A stretch of DNA of 64,000 nucleotides. It comes from Pedobacter westerhofensis (GTDB taxonomy: Bacteria; Bacteroidota; Bacteroidia; Sphingobacteriales; Sphingobacteriaceae). The stretch's first letter is position 1. Every line of letters starts with the position of its first letter. The notes below the pieces were generated by a model. It saw only the letters and a program-made list of their open reading frames with translations, was not told where the DNA came from and did no database searches. Both the position numbers and the translations under genes were made by a program. Below, one piece after another: positions 34,428 through 43,252 of the stretch. The stretch covers positions 124,001-188,000 of the forward strand of contig NZ_FXTN01000002.1 of NCBI RefSeq assembly GCF_900182595.1, written 5' to 3'.

Positions 34428-36101
34428 CTATTGCAGGGACAGTCCAAATTTCTCTGCCCATTCTCCCGCCTTTTCATATCCGGCATCCGTATGCCTGAAA
34501 ATCCCCATTGCCGGGTCGTTGTACAATACGCGGCGGATACATGAGGCGGCCCTCTCCGTTCCGTCTGCCAGTACTACCATACCTGCATGCTGTGAATAGC
34601 CCATTCCTACGCCCCCTCCATGATGGAAAGATACCCAGGTGGCTCCGCCAGAGGTATTGGCCATCAGGTTCAGCAGCGGCCAGTCTGACACGGCATCAGA
34701 GCCATCTTTCATGGCTTCGGTTTCCCTGTTGGGAGAAGCCACAGAGCCACAGTCGAGATGATCGCGGCCAATCACGATTGGCCCTTTTACCTTTCCGCTG
34801 GCCACCAGTTCATTAAACAACAGGCCGGCTTTTTCGCGTTCGCCCATGCCCAGCCAGCAAATGCGTGCAGGAAGCCCCTGGAAACTGATTTTCTCTTGAG
34901 CCTTTTGCAGCCAGTTGATCAGGTGTGTGTTTTCGGGGAAGGCCTCTATCAAAGCGCGGTCGGTTGTGTAAATATCTTCAGGATCTCCGGACAGGGCAAC
35001 CCATCTGAAAGGGCCTTTGCCCTCGCAAAATAAGGGACGGATATAGGCAGGGGTAAAGCCCGGGAAATCAAAAGCATTGGCTTCTCCTCCCTGTCTGGCA
35101 AATTCCCTTAAGTTATTTCCATAATCAAACGTTACCGCACCTTTTCGCTGAAGATCGAGCATAAAGCCCACATGACGCGCCATGCTGGCCAGCGATTTGC
35201 TCTTATAAAGTTCAGGATTGCTTGTCCGCAATGCTGCGGCTTCTGCAAGCGAGAGCCCGTTAGGGATATAACCGTTCAGCGGATCGTGTGCAGAAGTCTG
35301 GTCTGTCAGTATATCCGGAACCAGCTGATCTTTAATCAAGCGTTTCAGAAGGTCGCCAGCGTCGCTTACCAGCCCCACCGAAAGCGTTTCGCCCTTTTCT
35401 TTTGCTGCAGTGATCCAGCTGATCGCTTCCTCATACGACTCAGCCATCCGGTCAATATAGTGTGTGTCCACTCTCTTTTGAATCCTCGAAGCGTCCACAT
35501 CCGCAGCAAGGAAAATTGCCCCTGCCATGGTTGCTGCCAATGGCTGTGCGCCGCCCATGCCGCCAATACCGGCGCTTACAATCAGTTTGCCCCTTAGGTT
35601 ATTGCCAAAATGCTGCCGGCCGCATTCTGCAAAGGTCTCATAAGTGCCCTGCAGGATTCCCTGTGTACCGATATAGATCCAGCTGCCCGCGGTCATCTGC
35701 CCGTACATCATCAGCCCTTTGCTGCGCAGCTCGTTAAAATGTTCCCAGTTTGCCCATGCTGGTACCAGGTTACTATTGGCAATCAGTACGGGGGGCGCTT
35801 CGGGGTGGCTTCTGATGATGCCTACGGGTTTTCCCGACTGTACCAGTAAAGAATGGTGTTCGTCGAGCTCCAGCAGGACCTCAATAATCTTCCTCAGTGC
35901 CTCAGGATTGCGGGCGGCCTGTCCGATTCCACCGTAAACTACCAGTTCTTCCGGGTTTTCTGCTACCTGTCCGTCAAGGTTGTTTAGCAGCATCCGCAGA
36001 ACGGCTTCTGTCTGCCAGCTTTTGGCGTGGAGCTGCATCCCCCTTGGGGCCTTATAAAAAGGATGTGTAGCGTATGTATTAAAAAATGCTGAATTCTTCA
36101 T
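34428..36101 (-). CDS. hutU: Urocanate hydratase
   Basis: A 557-aa protein; I start at ATG 36101 ([21 protein letters not shown]) because upstream codons overlap hutH and do not look conserved. NAD-binding segment [20 protein letters not shown] and substrate-region [20 protein letters not shown] are present. It converts urocanate to imidazolonepropionate with tightly bound NAD. The start overlaps the hutH stop by 23 bases, implying translational coupling. Confidence 0.96.
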   Translation of the reverse strand: MKNSAFFNTYATHPFYKAPRGMQLHAKSWQTEAVLRMLLNNLDGQVAENPEELVVYGGIGQAARNPEALRKIIEVLLELDEHHSLLVQSGKPVGIIRSHPEAPPVLIANSNLVPAWANWEHFNELRSKGLMMYGQMTAGSWIYIGTQGILQGTYETFAECGRQHFGNNLRGKLIVSAGIGGMGGAQPLAATMAGAIFLAADVDASRIQKRVDTHYIDRMAESYEEAISWITAAKEKGETLSVGLVSDAGDLLKRLIKDQLVPDILTDQTSAHDPLNGYIPNGLSLAEAAALRTSNPELYKSKSLASMARHVGFMLDLQRKGAVTFDYGNNLREFARQGGEANAFDFPGFTPAYIRPLFCEGKGPFRWVALSGDPEDIYTTDRALIEAFPENTHLINWLQKAQEKISFQGLPARICWLGMGEREKAGLLFNELVASGKVKGPIVIGRDHLDCGSVASPNRETEAMKDGSDAVSDWPLLNLMANTSGGATWVSFHHGGGVGMGYSQHAGMVVLADGTERAASCIRRVLYNDPAMGIFRHTDAGYEKAGEWAEKFGLSLQ

Positions 36102-37659
36102 TTTTATGCAGGTTAATTTGGTTCTGTATAGCGGTCTGCTCTGCGGTAGCCAGGAACTTACCGCTGGTGATGAGCCGGTGGAGCTGATTGATGTCTTCTG
36201 CAAAGATCCGGTCTTCATTGATGATGGGCACATGCTCACGTACCAGCTGATGGCAGGCTTCAATTACCGGAGCAGAAGCCAGCGGCCGTCGGAACTCGAT
36301 CGCCTGTGCGGCATACAAAAGTTCTATAGCCTGGATGTATTCAAGGTTATCAATAACCTGGTGCAGTTTTCTTCCGCTGATAGAACCCATAGAAACATGG
36401 TCTTCCTGTCCCATAGAAGTAGGCACACTGTCGGCACTTGCCGGAAAGCAAAGCGTCTTGTTTTCAGTTACCAGTGCTGCGGTAGTATATTGCGGAATCA
36501 TCAGCCCCGAGTTGAGCCCTGCGTTGGCGGTGAGCAGTTTCGGCAGTCCGAATTTACCTTCGTTCATCAGGTAACAGCGCCTGTCGGATATATTTCCCAG
36601 TTCTGCTGCGGCAACGGTCACATAATCCAGCGCCATAGCAAGCGGCTGGCCGTGAAAATTCCCCCCGCTGATAGAGTCTTCGGCGCTAAAGATAATCGGA
36701 TTGTCGGTCACCGAGTTCAGTTCAATCTCCGTCAGTTCTTTCAGGTGCTGCCAGGCATTCCTTGAAGCGCCGTGCACTTGTGGCATACAGCGGATAGAGT
36801 AGGGATCCTGCACACGGTTGCAGCCAATGTGGGATGCCCCGATAGCCGATCCTTCAAGCAATGCAGACAGGCGCTGTGCCACAATCTGGTTTCCTTTAAA
36901 AGGCCTCAGTTCATGGAGCCTTACGTCAAATGGTTTTTTAGATCCGGTTAAGCCTTCGAGCGACATGGCCCCGATCAGGTCGGCCGTGTCCAGCGCATGA
37001 CTCAACCTTTGAATTGCTTTTACAGCAAAGGCCAGGATAAACTGCGTGCCATTGATCAGCGCCAGCCCTTCCTTTGGCCCTAAGACGATAGGTTTAAGAT
37101 GATATTGAGCCAGTACTTCCGCGGCAGGCACTTTAACGCCCTGCTGATAAACTTCTCCAAATCCAATCAGCGGGAGGAACAAATGGGATAAGGGCGCAAG
37201 GTCTCCCGATGCACCTACAGATCCCTTTTCAGGCACCACAGGAATGATATCGTGATCGATATGCCATATGATCCTTTCCAGTGTTTGCGCTGCAATGCCT
37301 GAATAACCCTGTGCCAGGGCATGGACCTTGGTGATCATCATGATCTTCGCAATTTCCTGCGGGATCGGGTTGCCTACGCCTACGCTGTGGCTTTTCAGAA
37401 TATTCACCTGCAGTTGTGAAGTGTCATGTTCCGAAATATGGGTATCGCACAAGGGGCCAAAACCAGTGTTGATACCGTATACGGGCTGCTGGCTGTGCAC
37501 AATTTTCTGAACTTCTTCCCACGAGGATTGTATTCTTGCTGCGGCTGCGGGATCAATCTTTGCTTTGATTTTGCCTGCGGCAATAGCCAGGCAGATACCG
37601 CTGCTGAGGCGACCGGTTCCATAATTAAATGTATCAGGCATTGCTCGTTTATCAGACAT
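36079..37659 (-). CDS. hutH: Histidine ammonia-lyase
   Basis: A 526-aa lyase with [15 protein letters not shown], whose Ala-Ser-Gly forms the MIO cofactor, and [20 protein letters not shown]. It removes ammonia from histidine to give urocanate. Normal length for the family. The start overlaps the marR stop by 8 bases and its stop overlaps the hutU start, so marR-hutH-hutU is one tight unit. Confidence 0.97.
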   Translation of the reverse strand: MSDKRAMPDTFNYGTGRLSSGICLAIAAGKIKAKIDPAAAARIQSSWEEVQKIVHSQQPVYGINTGFGPLCDTHISEHDTSQLQVNILKSHSVGVGNPIPQEIAKIMMITKVHALAQGYSGIAAQTLERIIWHIDHDIIPVVPEKGSVGASGDLAPLSHLFLPLIGFGEVYQQGVKVPAAEVLAQYHLKPIVLGPKEGLALINGTQFILAFAVKAIQRLSHALDTADLIGAMSLEGLTGSKKPFDVRLHELRPFKGNQIVAQRLSALLEGSAIGASHIGCNRVQDPYSIRCMPQVHGASRNAWQHLKELTEIELNSVTDNPIIFSAEDSISGGNFHGQPLAMALDYVTVAAAELGNISDRRCYLMNEGKFGLPKLLTANAGLNSGLMIPQYTTAALVTENKTLCFPASADSVPTSMGQEDHVSMGSISGRKLHQVIDNLEYIQAIELLYAAQAIEFRRPLASAPVIEACHQLVREHVPIINEDRIFAEDINQLHRLITSGKFLATAEQTAIQNQINLHKNEEFSIF

Positions 37660-38161
37660 TACTTGTGTTTTTAATTGGTTCCTGAAGTTTTTCTTTAATT
37701 TTTGCGGCGATATTCACCGACTTAAATGCGCTTTCGATGATTGTCAGCTCTTCCAGAAAGGCATCTCCGGCAGCTTTGCCACCAGCCACGTCTTCCATCG
37801 TTTCGCGGATGGCCTCCCACATCGGAATGATTTTCTTTAAAAGCTTTTTACCCTCAGGGCTAAGCTTTACGAGTTGCTTGCGCGCATCGTCAGGGCTTGT
37901 TGTGGTGAGCACCAGTCCTTTGCTTTTTAAATTTGTGACCAGCTGACTGGCAGCGGGGTGACTTACTTCGATTTGCTCGCAGAGCTCCTGTATCGACAAG
38001 GATTTGTTTTCTGAAAGCAGGTAAAATACCGGGAACCAGGTGGTTTCAAATATGATGCCCTCAGCGCGGTACGCTTTGTTCACTTCAGACAAAAACATTT
38101 CACTGAGGCGTTTCAGCCTGCTGCCTAATACTAAGTATCCTAAGGACTGGTAATAATTCAT
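37652..38161 (-). CDS. MarR-family regulator heading the hut operon
   Basis: A 169-aa winged-helix protein: helix pair LSIQELCEQIEVSHPAASQLVTNLKSKGL and wing TTSPDDARKQLVKLSPEGKKL. It is the first gene of the hut operon and probably represses it, with urocanate or histidine as ligand by analogy with other Hut repressors (inference; the usual HutC is GntR-type). The ATG lies 4 bases after a TATATTTG -7 element, so the mRNA may be leaderless, and a palindrome overlaps the promoter. Confidence 0.9.
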   Translation of the reverse strand: MNYYQSLGYLVLGSRLKRLSEMFLSEVNKAYRAEGIIFETTWFPVFYLLSENKSLSIQELCEQIEVSHPAASQLVTNLKSKGLVLTTTSPDDARKQLVKLSPEGKKLLKKIIPMWEAIRETMEDVAGGKAAGDAFLEELTIIESAFKSVNIAAKIKEKLQEPIKNTSNV

Positions 38162-38165
38162 AAAA

Positions 38166-38202
38166 CAAATATATATAAGTAATTATATAAGTGCTTATAT
38201 AT
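38166..38202 (-). promoter_or_regulatory. Promoter and palindromic operator of the marR-hut operon
   Basis: Minus-strand TATATTTG (38173-38166) fits the Bacteroidota -7 consensus TAnnTTTG. ATATATAAG (38171-38179) and CTTATATAT (38194-38202) form an inverted repeat over it, with TTATATAA between. This is the usual layout of a MarR autorepressor site. Confidence 0.6.
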
Positions 38203-38210
38203 GTTGTAAA

Positions 38211-38250
38211 AAAAAATCCCCGGGAGTTATCCAAAGATTCCCGGGGATTT
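38211..38250 (-). terminator. Intrinsic terminator of the glycosyltransferase pseudogene
   Basis: AAATCCCCGGGA (38214-38225) and TCCCGGGGATTT (38239-38250) form a 12-bp stem; on the minus strand a run of nine T follows. It insulates the hut operon from upstream transcription. Confidence 0.88.
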
Positions 38251-38307
38251 ATCAAACTGAAATAATATCAGGTTGGCATTTTGATTAAAATTGGCCTGCG
38301 CAATGCC

Positions 38308-39596
38308 TTAGTCAATTAATTCTTCGATATAATCCGCACAGAGCTTGTTTGAATCATAGCTATTGATTTTTTCAGCAAGCCTGGTTACATTTTCTTTGTA
38401 TTCTTTATTTTTAAGGATCTCCCTTACACCCTGATAAATTGCATGTGGTGCAGGGGTTTCCGTCTTCAGGTCAATACCGATTTTAAAATATCCGATACGG
38501 GCACAAATCTCGTTTTTACCTTCATGCAAACCTGCGGCAAGCATTGGCAGTTGCTGGGTTATGCTCAGCATTGTGCCGCCGTAGCCACCATTTGTCACAT
38601 AAACGCTGGCGTACTTCATCACCTCTTTAAAAGAAATAAAATCTTCAATAATTATGTTTGCGGCATTATATTTCTCCCGGAGCTGCTGTGTCCCATTTCC
38701 TCCCGTGGTTACAATAACCAGCACATCGCTGTCTGCAAATGCAATGAGTGTTGGTTCAATCAGCTTGCTTAAATCTCTTTCAACCGTACCTGCGTAACAA
38801 GTATAATTTTATCGTACTTTTTTAAACGCTCGTCAAACCATGGTTGTTGATGCTGGTCAACAGCATATGGCAGCAATGCACCTACAAAATGTACATTTTT
38901 ACCAATGTCGCTTCTGCTGTATTCAAATTCCGGAGCGTCAATCTGCAGAAACAGATCTGACTCTTTAACCAGCCTATTTTCCATTGTAGTTCTTGTAAAC
39001 GGAATATCATATTGAATAAAGAGCGTCTCAAAGTATGCTGTGGCAGCTTTATATCTGTCCGGGGCTTTTTGATAGAGTGCAGTATAGGTCTCGCGTGTTT
39101 CCTCATTTTCGGCAGGTGGCAACGCATATCCATATGGCGCTGTATCTACTGAATCTTCTGCAAGCGGGACAACGCCTATTGATACAACCGGGATATTCAG
39201 TTTATGCTTAATAAAGGGAATGGATGGATAAAGGCCATCAACTATGATCAGATCGAAGGCAAAGGAATCGTATATATCTTTGATATCTTCAAAGTATAAT
39301 ACAGATCCTTTGGCATATAAAAGCCTGTAGGCCGCCAGCCTTTTTTCGGGATCATTGGTCATGATTTCAGGCACAATCTCCGCAATATTTGCAGTGTTGA
39401 TTTCCGGCATCTTAACCAGGGGATAATACGGGATAGACAGCTTTTTAATTTTATCAGCGTACAGGGATGAGCTAAACCAGCGTACATCACAACCCTCATT
39501 CTGCAGGTACTTTGCCAGTCCTGTTAAGGGATTAAAATGCCCGTCGGCAGGGACATTTGAAAATAATATTTTCTTACCAGCTAGTTTATTTTTTAT
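38308..39596 (-). pseudogene. UGT/MGT-type glycosyltransferase, start codon lost and frameshifted
   Basis: The coding match begins at 39596 with ATA AAA AAT AAA, where homologues would start ATG; the frame then reads LAGKKILFSNVPADGHFNPL, the nucleotide-sugar glycosyltransferase start, through to KKYDKIILVTQ near 38790. There the frame shifts by one base: inserting one G restores Q-G-T-V-E-R-D, and the rest (38724-38308) continues with FISFKEVMKYASVYVTNGGYGGT, the UDP-sugar-binding region. Two separate lesions make this a pseudogene, although a sequencing error at the shift is possible and ATA could be a poor start. Natural-product or macrolide-type glycosyltransferases are the closest group. 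Confidence 0.8.
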
Positions 39597-39974
39597 CTTT
39601 CAAACTTTAAATTTATGATCTGCTGAATCTGGTTTTTACCGGGCCAGCTGTTTCACAATCAAAGTTTAAATAATAAGAATGTGTAAGGAATAACCTAATG
39701 CGGTGATATTATCAGCACAAAAACCCAAACAACGAAAGCAGGATTTTGTGTTTGTGGCCTGTTTGAGTTTCATCGGCTGCTACGAAAGATTTTTCCAGGT
39801 GTTCGATCTGTTTATGGGTTTTGTTTTTCCTGCTTAATCAAAAGTATAATCCTTAAAATTGCTGTTTACAAACAGCAAAATTTGTAAAAACTGCTTTCTT
39901 CAATGAGCAATTTGTGCGGAATAATGCTTTTTGCAGGAAGCAATAAATTTCTATATTAGCATCAAAAAGATCTC
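39597..39974. other. 378-base region upstream of the SIS gene
   Basis: No gene I can support. It has long-range complementary segments (AAAACCCA near 39722 with TGGGTTTT near 39818; AAGCAGGA near 39740 with TCCTGCTT near 39828), a 9-bp inverted repeat at 39859 and a plausible promoter, TTTTTG at 39928-39933 and TATATTAG at 39952-39959, 18 bases apart. Confidence 0.5.
39859..39878. promoter_or_regulatory. Palindrome upstream of the SIS gene, possible operator
   Basis: TTGCTGTTT and AAACAGCAA surround AC. The AAACAGCAA arm lies 50 bases before the predicted -33 element of the SIS gene. The binding protein is unknown. Confidence 0.45.
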
Positions 39975-40691
39975 ATGTTTGAATACTTCGAAAAAGTCAC
40001 CCAGCTTATCAACACTATAGCTGCAGCCGAAACTAAAAATATCGAAAAAGCTGCTGAATGGGTTTCTGAAGTGATCATTGCCGATCAGATCATTCACGCG
40101 TTTGGTTCAGGGCACTCCCATATTATTGGAATGGAGCTTTTTACCCGCGCCGGTGGACTTGCCAATGTAAATACGATCCTTGATGATTTAGTACTCGCTA
40201 CAAGTGGTGCGCGGAGAGGTGCTGCGATAGAACGGGTAAGCGGGCTAGCCGATATCCTGTGGGACAAATATAAAATCAGTTCTTCTGACATCATGATCAT
40301 CATCTCTAATGGCGGCAGAAATGCCATGCCTATTGAGATGGCTATGAGAGCAAAAAAAGAAGGGCTTAAAGTGATTGCCATCACCTCCCTTACCCAATCG
40401 CAGAGTTATCCCTCGCGCCATGCCAGCGGCAAACGCCTTTGCGATGTTGCAGATCTGGTCATCGATAACCACGTGCCCTCGGGTGATGGTTTGATGGAAG
40501 CACAGGGCAAGCTGGTTGGGCCTGCATCTTCAATCGCTGGTATGTTACTGGTAAATACCATTACCACAGAAGCCATGAAAATAGCCTCTGCAAAAGGAGC
40601 TAAATTACCTATTTACCACAGCCAGAATATTGATGGGTATTCCAATGAAGAACTGTACCAGAAATATGAGGACAGAATAACGCACTTGTAA
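39975..40691 (+). CDS. SIS-domain phosphosugar-binding protein (UPF0309-like)
   Basis: A 238-aa cytoplasmic protein with a single SIS fold: HAFGSGHSHIIGMELFTRAGG at the sugar-phosphate loop, IIISNGGRNAMPIEMAMRAK and VIAITSLTQSQSYPSRHASG. UPF0309 and related proteins are thought to act on amino-sugar phosphates or to sense them. It has a recognisable promoter and stands alone. The sugar cannot be named from sequence. Confidence 0.8.
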   Translation: MFEYFEKVTQLINTIAAAETKNIEKAAEWVSEVIIADQIIHAFGSGHSHIIGMELFTRAGGLANVNTILDDLVLATSGARRGAAIERVSGLADILWDKYKISSSDIMIIISNGGRNAMPIEMAMRAKKEGLKVIAITSLTQSQSYPSRHASGKRLCDVADLVIDNHVPSGDGLMEAQGKLVGPASSIAGMLLVNTITTEAMKIASAKGAKLPIYHSQNIDGYSNEELYQKYEDRITHL

Positions 40692-40759
40692 GCCAAGCCA
40701 TAATATACAGATGTTGATGTTTAAAGCCGGACAGGCACTGTTCGAAATCTTACAGAGTT

Positions 40760-41071
40760 ATTTCAAAAAACGCGCTGTCGGTCAAAGAAATAGGGATCAG
40801 GAAAGTATTGGGCGCAAGTGAATGGAGCATTATATATATACTATCGGGCGAATTTATCAAGCCTGTTGCACTGTCGGTACTGATCGCGCTTCCCTTAAGC
40901 TATGTACAGGCCAGGTATTGGCTGAATAGCTTTGCTTACAGGATTGATCTTCATCTTTGGTATTTTGCAGGCGCCGGATTGCTTGCTTTGTTCATTTCAT
41001 GGTTGACCGTAGGGCTTCAGGCGTTAAAACCTGCGAAGATGAACCCAATACAATGTCTCAGGGATGAGTAA
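40760..41071 (+). pseudogene. 3' remnant of an FtsX/MacB-type ABC permease gene
   Basis: The frame ending at 41071 encodes SVKEIGIRKVLGASEWSII, LSYVQARYWLNSFAYRI and ALKPAKMNPIQCLRDE, the last quarter of the Bacteroidota FtsX-like permeases. The ATG at 40808 lies inside the domain, and the frame without ATG begins near 40760. The upstream 600 or more residues are missing, so it is a deletion scar. Confidence 0.75.
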
Positions 41072-41415
41072 ACCTGCAGAATATCCTCCTGTAAAGAGAT
41101 CGCATTTCTTTGTTTTGATTCTTCAGACTGTCTAAAACGCAATCTAAATCGTATAAAAAAGCCAGATCATAAAAAAAATACACATTGTACGATATTGTTA
41201 CGATTGTCGGATATTGCCCATTAATAGGTGTATAAATGGACAATATCATACTATGATATAGCTTTTTGCTCTTTTCTTGGAAGGCCGTTTTCAAAATATT
41301 TATACATTTCCTCATATTTAATTGAAAATATTGTCAATAAGTTGTAATTTGAGCATGCTTAAACGATTTTTATAAACACTTAACCTACGGCTATAGATTA
41401 ATTTTTACAAATTCC
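41072..41415. other. 344-base region upstream of the ECF sigma gene
   Basis: A/T-rich, no gene. GATATTGCCCATT (41210-41222) and AATGGACAATATC (41235-41247) form an imperfect inverted repeat, and GATATTG also occurs at 41191. Possibly a terminator-like or operator structure; no convincing -33/-7 pair was found before 41416. Confidence 0.5.
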
Positions 41416-41952
41416 ATGAAAGAGGACTTCAACCAAATGTTTACTAACTACAAGTGTAGGATCTATGCCTATATACTTGCCATAACAAAGTCGGAGTACG
41501 TTGCTGAAGAGATTACACAGGAAATTTTTATTAAATTGTGGGTAGCAAGAGAAAATCTGCATGAAATCAAGAACCTGGACGGCTACGTTTTCAAAATTGC
41601 CAGAAATCTTTCATTAAACCACCTGCGCAAGGTAGCTTATAATGAAAAGATGTCTGGCGAGCTCATCAGGGTTGCCGCAAAGGATGGCGATAGCGCAGAA
41701 ACTAAGCTTAACCTTTTTGATTATAATAAACTGATCAACCAGGCTGTAGACGGACTTTCACCACAACGGAAGCTGGTATTTAAGTTGAGCAAGGAAGATG
41801 AGCTTAGTTATGACGAAATTGCTGCGCAGCTCAAACTTTCAAAAAACACAGTTAAAAATCATCATCTTACTGCAATGGGCATTGTGCGTTCTTTTCTGAT
41901 TAAAAATGGAATCAGCTCTGCCGTGACCGTTTTCTTTCTGCTCTGCTTTTAA
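41416..41952 (+). CDS. ECF sigma factor (FecI-like) of a SusCD locus
   Basis: A 178-aa sigma-70-family factor. Region 2: SEYVAEEITQEIFIKLWVAR and IKNLDGYVFKIARNLSLNHL. Region 4: LSYDEIAAQLKLSKNTVKNH. It is followed by an anti-sigma FecR and a SusC with an N-terminal STN domain, the standard transmembrane induction circuit in which transport through SusC releases the sigma factor. Confidence 0.92.
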   Translation: MKEDFNQMFTNYKCRIYAYILAITKSEYVAEEITQEIFIKLWVARENLHEIKNLDGYVFKIARNLSLNHLRKVAYNEKMSGELIRVAAKDGDSAETKLNLFDYNKLINQAVDGLSPQRKLVFKLSKEDELSYDEIAAQLKLSKNTVKNHHLTAMGIVRSFLIKNGISSAVTVFFLLCF

Positions 41953-42087
41953 AAAATTTATAAATCTGCGGTGCCTAACCGCTTATTATTACCCCTATCA
42001 GGCATTCTTTAAATAATTTTATTTTTTTTCTGTTTCCATTAGTCTGATCAGACACCTTGTGTGTCTTTCCTTTAAATCAGCCAGAAA

Positions 42088-43062
42088 ATGGAAGTAAAAA
42101 ATAGGATTTCTGTACTTTTTAGTAAATATGTAGCGGGCGAAGCTAATAAAGCTGAAGTGGCAGAATTTCTTGAACTGATCAAACGGGAAGATGCTGATCT
42201 GGATACTGAGATGGAGCATCTCTGGAACCGTCAGGATACCACTGTAGAACACGACGTAGACTGGCAAAGGATTTATGATTTATCGGTTGCTTCAGATCCT
42301 GAAGTAACGCCATTACGAAGCAACAGAAGAATCTGGCTTAGTGTTGCAGCAATGCTCATCGGAGTATGCGCCCTGGCATTTTGGTTCAACCCAAATAAGA
42401 ACTTAAAAGATCAGAACACAGAATATGTTTCAGGTAAAGCGGGAGCAGGGAAAATGCTGGTTGTACATCTGAGCGATGGCACTAAGGTTACGCTCAACTC
42501 AGGCTCTGAATTGCTGTATCCCGAAACATTTGACGCAAACAAACGCGAGGTCTATCTGAACGGAGAAGCATATTTTGAAGTAGCGCACAATCCCTCAAAA
42601 TCTTTTCTGGTACATTCAGGCAAAGTGGTCACCAGCGTTTTGGGTACCTCATTTAATGTGATGGCTTATCCGGAAATGTCCAAAATGTCTGTAACGGTCC
42701 TTAGCGGTAAAGTAGCAGTTAAAAATACCAGTTCGCAAAAACTTGTTACTTTGTTACCTAAACAACGTGCCAGTATGAACATCGATAAGGACGATTTTGA
42801 CGTAGATTCATTAAAAGATGCTGCCGAAATGATTGCCTGGAGCAAAGGAGAGCTAACCTTTGATAATGCTACACTGGAAGAAATTGCTTTGAAGGTTGGC
42901 AATAAGTTTGGCATCAGCGTAAGCGTGCTGAACAAAGAGAAAAAACAGCGCAGGATTACGGGCACATTTAATAAACAATCGTTTATCGAGATCCTCAATG
43001 CAGTTACCCACTTAACAGAAACCACATATAAACAAACCAAAGACGACTATATTATATACTAA
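42088..43062 (+). CDS. FecR-family anti-sigma factor
   Basis: A 324-aa inner-membrane protein: cytoplasmic N-terminus (1-80), one membrane helix (about 84-103), periplasmic FecR domain (about 120-215, LSDGTKVTLNSGSELLYP, YLNGEAYFEVAHNPSKSFLV) and C-terminal DUF4974 (about 250-324, GELTFDNATLEEIALKVG). It transmits the STN signal from the SusC protein at 43253 to the sigma factor at 41416. It starts 136 bases after that gene. Confidence 0.92.
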   Translation: MEVKNRISVLFSKYVAGEANKAEVAEFLELIKREDADLDTEMEHLWNRQDTTVEHDVDWQRIYDLSVASDPEVTPLRSNRRIWLSVAAMLIGVCALAFWFNPNKNLKDQNTEYVSGKAGAGKMLVVHLSDGTKVTLNSGSELLYPETFDANKREVYLNGEAYFEVAHNPSKSFLVHSGKVVTSVLGTSFNVMAYPEMSKMSVTVLSGKVAVKNTSSQKLVTLLPKQRASMNIDKDDFDVDSLKDAAEMIAWSKGELTFDNATLEEIALKVGNKFGISVSVLNKEKKQRRITGTFNKQSFIEILNAVTHLTETTYKQTKDDYIIY

Positions 43063-43144
43063 GCCAAGACATAATAGATCTCCACTCGATTGAACCGGAA
43101 CTATTGATTAACTACCAAGAATGCCTATGCAGTAAGGAACCTTA

Positions 43145-43181
43145 CAAAAAAAAAGTTGGATGTGTCCCACCACATCCAACT
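43145..43181 (-). terminator. Hairpin between fecR and susC, terminator-like on the minus strand
   Basis: AGTTGGATGTG (43154-43164) pairs with CACATCCAACT (43171-43181). A run of nine A precedes the left arm, so the T-run that makes an intrinsic terminator lies on the minus strand, antisense to the operon. Confidence 0.65.
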
Positions 43182-43252
43182 AATTAAGCTTTCGCTCAAA
43201 AAATTCATTTTCTCCACTCACCGGAGAAGTATTAACAAATTTCTTCAAATAT

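Noticed and set aside
34428..36263. Longer urocanate hydratase start at 36263
   Set aside because: The added 54 residues are encoded entirely within hutH in another frame and do not resemble HutU; ATG 36101 gives the normal family start.
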